From: Ignavibacteria bacterium | Lineage (GTDB): Bacteria > Bacteroidota > Ignavibacteria > Ignavibacteriales > Melioribacteraceae | Assembly: GCA_009773205.1 (NCBI GenBank) | Contig: WPAE01000041.1 | Coordinates: 1-38,835, forward strand | Direction of reading: 5' to 3' | DNA length: 38,835 nucleotides | Part shown: positions 32,944 through 38,835 of the stretch, one piece after another | Layout of the letters: each line of letters opens with the position of its first letter | How positions within the stretch are numbered: the stretch's first letter is position 1 | Notes under the pieces: model-generated | What the model was told of the DNA's origin: nothing | What the model saw: only the letters and a program-made list of their open reading frames with translations | Database searches by the model: none | Made by a program: the position numbers and the translations under genes

Positions 32944-33453
32944 CTAAGCTTCCGAAGATTTATTTTTACTGTTTAGAATTTGCGCGCCTATTAATCCTCC
33001 AACTATACCAAAAATGGAATTAACAATAAGGTTATTAAATAAAATTGTAAAAGTATAAAGCCACGAGAAACCTGTTTCCATTAGTTCTTTACGTACAGTT
33101 TGAAAAATTTCCATTACTTGGTTTTTTAATTCTGGACTTAGAGGAAAATCTGCAATCATTCTTTGAAGTTCTGGGAAGGCAACAATAACATCATTTTGAC
33201 GGGTGATAAAAGTTACAAAAACTTCAAAGACTGTTCCAAAGAAAGCGGCTGTTAATCCAGTAAATAATCCAAAGACAAGTGCTTTTTTCATAGGAATTTT
33301 GTTTGTGGATTTGGATGCCTTTTGGTCCAGCCATAAAGAAAGAAATGCTGCGCCGGGAATTATCAAACAGCATGCAAAACTTTTAATTAAAGGAACTACT
33401 TGCAGAACTCCAGCAGCGAAGCCGCAAACCGCAGGTGAAATAAATTTTTTCAA
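32944..33453 (-). CDS. Integral membrane protein, DUF4199-like
   Basis: A 169-residue protein with about four membrane segments in two pairs separated by a soluble loop (residues about 88-125, with PELQRMIADFPLSPELKNQV). The layout recalls DUF4199 proteins of the Bacteroidota, but I would not insist on the family. The start overlaps the end of the DUF2085 gene by 4 nt, so the two are coupled. Confidence 0.65.
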   Translation of the reverse strand: MKKFISPAVCGFAAGVLQVVPLIKSFACCLIIPGAAFLSLWLDQKASKSTNKIPMKKALVFGLFTGLTAAFFGTVFEVFVTFITRQNDVIVAFPELQRMIADFPLSPELKNQVMEIFQTVRKELMETGFSWLYTFTILFNNLIVNSIFGIVGGLIGAQILNSKNKSSEA

Positions 33454-33911
33454 TTCTTTTTACTGTTTAATTCTTGAATTAGTTTTTTCAGAGCTGAGTA
33501 AAAATATAAAAATCCTGCTGAACCTAAAAGAAAGCCTGTAATGAAAGCTAAACTTTTTGAGTAGCTGTAAATGCCAAAAGCGCAAAGGAAAACATCTGCC
33601 AGCATTGGTGCAGAAGCAAATATAATAATTTTTAGAGGCGGTTCATTTCTATACAGAAAAAAAAGAGCTGCGATACTTGATATAAATAAACCGACGTAAA
33701 TTCCTGCACATCTTGAACAAACTAGCGAATGATAAACTGAATCGCCGAGTAATTTACTTTGCTGTTGATGGCAAACTAAAGAATAAGAGTTATGCATTAA
33801 GGGAACGAATAAAGTTAGTTGTGGAATTATGGGAACTAGCCATTCTAAAAAGACACCAAGAAGCCAAAATGCGAGTAAAAGAGTTACCGAAAAGCGAACT
33901 GCCAAACTCAT
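33450..33911 (-). CDS. DUF2085 family membrane protein
   Basis: A 153-residue protein with about four membrane segments. It carries the DUF2085 signature, a Cys-His pair (C47-H48 in YSLVCHQQQ) followed by VCSRCAGIYVG with C65 and C68. The cysteine/histidine set suggests metal or redox chemistry at the membrane, but the function of the family is unknown. It leads a small operon with the downstream membrane proteins. Confidence 0.85.
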   Translation of the reverse strand: MSLAVRFSVTLLLAFWLLGVFLEWLVPIIPQLTLFVPLMHNSYSLVCHQQQSKLLGDSVYHSLVCSRCAGIYVGLFISSIAALFFLYRNEPPLKIIIFASAPMLADVFLCAFGIYSYSKSLAFITGFLLGSAGFLYFYSALKKLIQELNSKKN

Positions 33912-33916
33912 AGGGT

Positions 33917-34762
33917 TTAATGCTGGAGTTGAAAAACAAAAATTGTAGAGCCTGTTAAAACATATAACTTAGATTTGAAAACACAAGCATCAACAATATC
34001 CTCCGTTATGTTTGGGTTTAACAAATTCATTTGCAGATTTGGTTCTGCTACAACTTTAGCTGCCAAAACATTTTTTTCATTCACGATTACAATGTTGTTA
34101 AAAAGAGAATTAAGGTTCTTCACTTCAAAAGGAAGTGGTACCTTCCGTATTCCATTTCCAAACTGATCGAATATGAAAAGAGTATTTTTCTCAGCGGTAA
34201 TCAAGTTGAGATTATTATCTAAACTCAACTTAAGCGGATTAGTTAAACGGAACGTGCCGGCATCTACGCCTCCAATTTCAGAAATAAATTCTCCTCTAAG
34301 ATTAAATTTTAGAATCCGTTGATTGTCAGAATCGAGTATATAGAAATCTCCTTGATTAGAAGTAGCAACAGAAGAAGGATATTTAAAAGCAAAACGTTCA
34401 TCGGCAGAGTTTTGCGTAGAAATTTGCGAGAGAAAATTTAAGTCCTTATCAAAAATTTGTATGCGGTTGTTGTTTTTATCGGCGACATAAACATTTAGTA
34501 CATTAGCAAAAACATCGGCCGGATTATCGAACGAGCTGTTATCCCAGCCATATCCGCCAATTGTTTTTATCACGTTACCAAGTGTATCTAACTTGATTAT
34601 TTCGTTTTTCAAATCATCACTTACAAATATTATTCCATAAGGATTTATCGAAAAGCTCCGCGCAGAACTAAAACTACCAATCTCTCCGGCGGGTATTAAA
34701 TTTTGCCCATAATTTACGATTGTAACTATGAGTAAAAATAACATGTAAACTTTGTTTTTCAT
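33917..34762 (-). CDS. NHL-repeat beta-propeller protein, exported
   Basis: 281 residues with a signal peptide (MKNKVYMLFLLIVTIVNYGQ). Several NHL-type repeats follow: GIIFVSDDLKNEIIKLDTLG, NVYVADKNNNRIQIFDKDL and DFYILDSDNQRILKFNLRGE. These form blades of a beta-propeller used for binding protein or carbohydrate. The repeats fade in the C-terminal third. It is divergent from the large repeat lipoprotein gene, with a 135-nt gap. Confidence 0.85.
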   Translation of the reverse strand: MKNKVYMLFLLIVTIVNYGQNLIPAGEIGSFSSARSFSINPYGIIFVSDDLKNEIIKLDTLGNVIKTIGGYGWDNSSFDNPADVFANVLNVYVADKNNNRIQIFDKDLNFLSQISTQNSADERFAFKYPSSVATSNQGDFYILDSDNQRILKFNLRGEFISEIGGVDAGTFRLTNPLKLSLDNNLNLITAEKNTLFIFDQFGNGIRKVPLPFEVKNLNSLFNNIVIVNEKNVLAAKVVAEPNLQMNLLNPNITEDIVDACVFKSKLYVLTGSTIFVFQLQH

Positions 34763-34853
34763 TTTATACTTGGTTTGGGTTTAACTTAAATAACAATAAA
34801 AACTTAGGCACGGTTTCTGAAAGAAAACTCTTAATAAAAATAGTGAAATTTAT

Positions 34854-34861
34854 TAAATTTG
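34854..34861 (+). promoter_or_regulatory. Possible Bacteroidota-type -7 element before the repeat lipoprotein
   Basis: TAAATTTG matches the TAnnTTTG -7 consensus of Bacteroidota primary-sigma promoters and lies 36 nt before the start codon. No good -33 TTTG is visible upstream, so this is weak. Confidence 0.3.
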
Positions 34862-34897
34862 TTATGAATTAGAACTCCTTAAAGGATTGAGGAAACA

Positions 34898-37800
34898 ATG
34901 AAAAAAAATATTTATGCATTTCTATTTCTCATACTTGTTATTTCCTCTTGTAAGCTAAAAGAAGACACAACGGGCCCAGATACAGATAAGCCCGGCGCAA
35001 TATCAACTACAATTAAAGTCTTAACTCCAAACGGCAACGAAGTTTTATCGGAAGGTTCATCCTACCAAATTACTTGGAGCGGAACGGGAACATCCCACGT
35101 GAAAATACAATACAGTGTTGATAACGGAACTTCTTGGTCTTTAATTGTAGATAGTTTGAAAAACACCGGAGTATATAGCTGGTTTCCAATTCCAAACACA
35201 ATTTCTAATCAATGCAGAGTGCAAGTTACCAGCGTTGATGGTAAAAGCACAGATGCAAGCGATAATGTTTTTTCGATTATTAGAAACAGCAATCAGAGCT
35301 TAAAAATTTCTTCTCCAAAAGAAAAGGAAGAGTGGGAAGGTGGAAGCGCTAAACAAATTAAGTGGTTCAGTTCTGGTATTGATTCTGTAAAAATTGAATA
35401 TACAACTAACAATGGCATCAGGTGGAATTTGGTTGCCGTAGATAAAAAAAATACCGGTATTTATTATTGGGAGCCGGTGCCAAATACTCCATCCACCTTA
35501 GCACGTGTTAGAATTATGGATGCAAAAGATGGAGAGCCATCTTCAGAGAGCGAATTATTTAATATTCTTCCAGAGCCAAAGATTAAAGTATTAGCCCCAA
35601 ATGGCGGAGAAAGAATTATTTCTAACACTAGTAGAAAAATTGAATGGATATCAGAAAACATTGAAAATGTTAAATTAGCTTATACAACTAACAACGGATT
35701 CAATTGGGTTGTAATCAAAGAATCTGTTCCATCTACAGGATTTTATACTTGGGACCCAGTTCCAAATGCAAATTCGCAGCTTTGTAAGATTCGTGTTTTT
35801 GATGCAAAAGATGGCGAGCCTTCGGATGTTTCTGACAGCACATTTACAATAACAAACCAAATTACTCAAACGCTCGAAGTTACTTCACCTAACGGTAATG
35901 AGAGATGGCAGGCAGGTACAAACCAGCAGATTACTTGGAGATCCAGCGGCATTGCAAAAGTTAAGATTGATTTTACTTCTAACAACGGCTTAACCTGGAA
36001 TACAATTATTGATAAACTTGCTAATACCGGCGCTTATGAATGGAATGTCCCGAATTCGTTTTCCACCCAATGTTTAATAAGAATTACAGATGCAGATGAT
36101 GGTGATCCGGTTGATCAGAGCAACGGCTTGTTTAGAATTGTACCTAAACCGGAGTTAGCAGTTCTTTCTCCAAATGGAGGTGAGACTTGGACAGCCGGCA
36201 AAACTGATACTATAAAGTGGAAATCTACTGGAGTAGAAAACGTAACAATTGAATATACTCCTAACAATGGAATTAACTGGTTTACAATAATTGAAAAAAC
36301 TCCTTCGAGCGGAAGCTATGTAACAAGTTTTTCGACTGCTGGAACTCAATTCAAGATCAGAATTACTGATAAAGAAAATGGTTCGCCACAAGATGAGAGC
36401 GATGGGACATTTACTGTAACTCCAGAGCCAAAAATTGTAGTGCTTGAACCAAATGGAAAAGAAGAGTGGTATTCCGGGTCATCGAACAATATAAAATGGA
36501 CTTCTACAAATATTGAGAATGTAAAAATTGAATACACAACAAATAATGGCGCAAGCTGGAGTGTTATAATTTCATCAACACCAAGTACAGGCGTTTATGC
36601 CTGGAAAAACATTCCGAGCAATATTAGCTCTTTACAATGCCGAATAAGAGTGAGTGATGCTATTGATGGCATTCCTTCTGATGTTTCTGATGAAAACTTT
36701 AGCATACTTACTTATGGCGTTCAGTTAATTAAAGTTACCAAACCTAACGGCGGAGAAAGCTGGGTTGCAGGTTCAACTCAAGTGATAACTTGGGACGCTG
36801 CCGGTATTCAAAATGTCAAGATTGAATACACGCTTAATAATGGCATTCAGTGGAATGTAATAACCAACAGCACGCCAAGCACGGGTTATTTTACTTGGGC
36901 TCAAATACCAACTACAAGTTCCACAAATTGTAAAATTAGAATAAGTGATGCTGCCGATAACTCTCCTTCGGATGAGAGCGATCAATTTTTTACCATAGAA
37001 CCGGAGCCAATTATTAAAGTAATTACTCCTAAAGGTGGAGAAGTATGGACAAGCGGCACAACTCAAGAAATTAGATGGGAATCTCAGAATGTAGCCAATG
37101 TTAAGATTGAGTATACTACCGATGCAGGCGCTAACTGGAATACTATAATTGGTTCTACTCCAAGCATCGGGTATTTTGTTTGGAAATCAATTCCGAATAT
37201 TAATTCTCTTCAATGCAGAATAAGAATAAGCGATGCAGCAGATGGAAATCCATTTGCAGTTTCAGAAAATAATTTTCAGATATCTAACCAAGTTACGCAG
37301 AGTATAAGAGTTACATCTCCAAACGGTGGAGAAAATTGGAGAGAGCGGCAGTCGCAAGCTATTAAATGGGATTCTCAAGGAATCACATCTGTTAACATAG
37401 AATTTACAACAAATAATGGAAATACTTGGACTTCTATTGTAACCAATCACTTGAGTTCAGGTTCATATCAATGGCAAATACCTGCCGGAATAAATTCTAT
37501 TCAGTGTAAAGTTCGAGTTTCTGATGCAGCAGATAATGATCCATCTGATGAAAGTAATTCATCTTTTTCAATTCAGCTTACGCCAGAAATAACGAAAATA
37601 AATTTTCCAACAAACGGAGCTAATATAATTGCCGGCGAACAGATCAATATCCAGTGGGTTTCCAAAGGCATAAGAAAAGTTAGAATTAGATATAACAGAA
37701 ATGATTTAACTCAAACTGCTGATTGGTTTACTTTGGTTGATAGCGTAGACAATTCCGGCTCGTTCCCAACTACATTTAAGCATGATCCACTTGCAACTAC

Positions 37801-38650
37801 TTATGTAGTAGAAATAAGTGCAACAGATGGTAGTGCATCATTATTAAGTGGCAGTTTCAAAGTATTGCCTCCACCTTCTGTAACTCTTATTGCTCCAAAT
37901 GGCGGAGAGCAATGGTTAGTATCAAAGAGAGATGCGGCTCCAACTGACTTAATCAACTATCATCCTTATGAAATTAAGTGGAAGGCTACTAATGCTGAAA
38001 AAGTAAAAATCGAATGGTCAACTAATGGCGGCGGAAAATGGTATACGGTTCCCGATGCTGAATCAACCGAAAATGATGGCTCCTTTATATGGGCGCCTGG
38101 CAGAATAGTTAAAGATTTTGATACTAATGGTAATCCGATAGTTCCCGATAGTTCTGATAACTGTTTAATTAGAATTAGCAGTTCAGGTGGTGCTTCAGAT
38201 ATGTCGAATGATGTTTTCTCAATTCACAAGAGCAAAAAAATTCGAATTAAGTACCCCAACTCAGGGGAAGATTTTTATCCACCAGAGGATTTGACAAATC
38301 CCAAAGCATCAAAAAATTGGCCAATGTTAATTGATTGGACTAGTTATGCTGTTACATCGGTAAATATTTATTACAGTTTAGATAACGGCGTAACATGGAA
38401 GGCACTAGCTACTAATTACCAATCTACAGGTGCATTTGCCTGGGATTTTGTTTTCGGTGCATTAGCAGAAAGTAGAATTTCTACTCAAGGATTAATAAAA
38501 ATTGAAGATGCAGCTCTTGAATCACCCACTTTACCTCCAGGCAAGAGGATTTGGGATGTGAACGATGTACCTTTCTGGTTAAATATAAAAAAGACAAGTG
38601 GAAAAGTTATTCCGCTTGAAAACCAAATTAAAAGCAGCATTAAAAAATAA
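34898..38650 (+). CDS. Large lipoprotein with twelve Ig-like (Kre9/KNH-type) repeats
   Basis: 1250 residues. A lipoprotein signal ends in VISSC with C18 lipidated, so the protein is probably tethered to the outer membrane. Twelve repeats of about 90-100 residues follow from about residue 38 to the end. Each begins like VTSPNGGExWxAG and continues ITWxSxGIxNVKIEYTTNNG, then STPSTGxYxW, CxIRISDAADGxPSDxSD and a final FxI strand. This resembles the Kre9/KNH fold found in surface proteins. Repeats 1-9 are regular; 10-12 are diverged and contain insertions. No sorting domain is seen at the C terminus. Surface adhesion or carbohydrate binding is an inference. GAGG lies before ATG 34898. Confidence 0.9.
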   Translation: MKKNIYAFLFLILVISSCKLKEDTTGPDTDKPGAISTTIKVLTPNGNEVLSEGSSYQITWSGTGTSHVKIQYSVDNGTSWSLIVDSLKNTGVYSWFPIPNTISNQCRVQVTSVDGKSTDASDNVFSIIRNSNQSLKISSPKEKEEWEGGSAKQIKWFSSGIDSVKIEYTTNNGIRWNLVAVDKKNTGIYYWEPVPNTPSTLARVRIMDAKDGEPSSESELFNILPEPKIKVLAPNGGERIISNTSRKIEWISENIENVKLAYTTNNGFNWVVIKESVPSTGFYTWDPVPNANSQLCKIRVFDAKDGEPSDVSDSTFTITNQITQTLEVTSPNGNERWQAGTNQQITWRSSGIAKVKIDFTSNNGLTWNTIIDKLANTGAYEWNVPNSFSTQCLIRITDADDGDPVDQSNGLFRIVPKPELAVLSPNGGETWTAGKTDTIKWKSTGVENVTIEYTPNNGINWFTIIEKTPSSGSYVTSFSTAGTQFKIRITDKENGSPQDESDGTFTVTPEPKIVVLEPNGKEEWYSGSSNNIKWTSTNIENVKIEYTTNNGASWSVIISSTPSTGVYAWKNIPSNISSLQCRIRVSDAIDGIPSDVSDENFSILTYGVQLIKVTKPNGGESWVAGSTQVITWDAAGIQNVKIEYTLNNGIQWNVITNSTPSTGYFTWAQIPTTSSTNCKIRISDAADNSPSDESDQFFTIEPEPIIKVITPKGGEVWTSGTTQEIRWESQNVANVKIEYTTDAGANWNTIIGSTPSIGYFVWKSIPNINSLQCRIRISDAADGNPFAVSENNFQISNQVTQSIRVTSPNGGENWRERQSQAIKWDSQGITSVNIEFTTNNGNTWTSIVTNHLSSGSYQWQIPAGINSIQCKVRVSDAADNDPSDESNSSFSIQLTPEITKINFPTNGANIIAGEQINIQWVSKGIRKVRIRYNRNDLTQTADWFTLVDSVDNSGSFPTTFKHDPLATTYVVEISATDGSASLLSGSFKVLPPPSVTLIAPNGGEQWLVSKRDAAPTDLINYHPYEIKWKATNAEKVKIEWSTNGGGKWYTVPDAESTENDGSFIWAPGRIVKDFDTNGNPIVPDSSDNCLIRISSSGGASDMSNDVFSIHKSKKIRIKYPNSGEDFYPPEDLTNPKASKNWPMLIDWTSYAVTSVNIYYSLDNGVTWKALATNYQSTGAFAWDFVFGALAESRISTQGLIKIEDAALESPTLPPGKRIWDVNDVPFWLNIKKTSGKVIPLENQIKSSIKK

Positions 38651-38674
38651 TTTTATAAGTGAGTAAGCAAGTTT

Positions 38675-38682
38675 TATATTTG
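38675..38682 (+). promoter_or_regulatory. Possible -7 promoter element of tRNA-Gln(CUG)
   Basis: TATATTTG fits TAnnTTTG and ends 11 nt before the tRNA. That spacing would place the transcription start a few bases before the mature 5' end. The -33 partner is poor. Confidence 0.35.
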
Positions 38683-38693
38683 ATGAGTAAAAA

Positions 38694-38766
38694 TGCCCTG
38701 TGGTGTAATTGGCAACACGTCTGACTCTGGATCAGGAGACTTCAGGTTCGACCCCTGACGGGGCAG
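38694..38766 (+). tRNA. tRNA-Gln (anticodon CUG)
   Basis: Acceptor TGCCCTG (38694-38700) pairs with CGGGGCA (38759-38765) with one G-T wobble; the discriminator is G 38766. The anticodon stem TCTGA/TCAGG holds CTCTGGA, giving anticodon CTG at 38727-38729. The T arm is TCAGG-TTCGACC-CCTGA. CCA is not encoded. This is the second glutamine isoacceptor in the window, beside the UUG one in the ribosomal operon. Confidence 0.96.
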
Positions 38767-38770
38767 CAAT

Positions 38771-38812
38771 AAAAGGTTTGAAAATGATTTGTTTTCAAAC
38801 CTTTTTCTTTTT
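38771..38812 (+). terminator. Intrinsic terminator after tRNA-Gln(CUG)
   Basis: A perfect 14-bp stem, AAAAGGTTTGAAAA (38771-38784) with TTTTCAAACCTTTT (38792-38805), encloses the loop TGATTTG and is followed by a T-rich tail. It starts 4 nt after the tRNA, so it most likely ends the tRNA transcript. Confidence 0.9.
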
Positions 38813-38835
38813 AGCACCGGCAGGAAACCCGATTA

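Noticed and set aside
35000-38600. Periodic repeats as a CRISPR array or a DNA-level satellite
   Set aside because: The period of about 285 bp is a protein-level repeat with strongly diverged DNA, in one open frame. There are no short identical repeats with unique spacers anywhere in the window.
14651-38835. Prophage, transposon or integrated element
   Set aside because: No transposase, integrase, phage structural gene, terminal inverted repeat or tRNA-associated direct repeat is visible. The genes look like ordinary chromosomal operons.

Overview
The window is AT-rich bacterial chromosome. Three things point to the Bacteroidota/Chlorobiota/Ignavibacteriota assemblage, and I would guess an Ignavibacteria-like organism: ribosomal proteins that resemble those of Chlorobi, a short primary sigma factor without region 1.1 (the form typical of this group), and envelope proteins such as an HU-like/SPOR fusion and a Kre9/KNH-like repeat lipoprotein. 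The lineage is inferred from protein character, not from a database search.

Region 1 (1-14640) is an almost continuous S10-spc-alpha ribosomal super-operon on the + strand. It runs rpsJ (3' end), rplC, rplD, rplW, rplB, rpsS, rplV, rpsC, rplP, rpmC, rpsQ, rplN, rplX, rplE, rpsN, rpsH, rplF, rplR, tRNA-Gln(UUG), rpsE, rpmD, rplO, secY, map, infA, rpmJ, rpsM, rpsK, rpsD, rpoA, rplQ, and ends at a strong intrinsic terminator. Three points stand out. rpsM (S13) is disrupted by a perfect 49-bp tandem duplication that shifts the frame. A tRNA-Gln gene sits inside the operon between rplR and rpsE. L6 lacks about a dozen residues near its N terminus.

Region 2 (14651-17241) holds a sodium:solute symporter on the minus strand, divergent from engB on the + strand.

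Region 3 (17316-23035) is a tightly packed + strand operon: a membrane-anchored GAF-GAF protein with a degenerate GGDEF domain, phosphopentomutase (deoB), a 55-residue antitoxin-like protein overlapping a PIN-domain protein, two EutN/CcmL microcompartment vertex proteins, the primary sigma factor rpoD and an NlpC/P60 lipoprotein. tRNA-Leu(GAG) follows.

Region 4 (23341-32666) is a second compact + strand series: a DUF92 membrane protein, a 987-residue periplasmic TPR protein, an outer-membrane beta-barrel, an HU-like/transmembrane/SPOR protein, an ExbB/TolQ-like protein and a TonB C-terminal-domain protein. The gene order suggests an energised, trans-envelope Tol/TonB-like machine. No ExbD/TolR gene is present, and the ExbB-like protein lacks residues usually conserved in the family. 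This is the best candidate here for an undescribed system.

Region 5 (32647-34762) is a minus-strand group of small membrane proteins (including a DUF2085 protein) and an NHL-repeat protein. Region 6 (34898-38812) has a 1250-residue lipoprotein with twelve Ig-like Kre9/KNH-type repeats, then tRNA-Gln(CUG) and a strong terminator.
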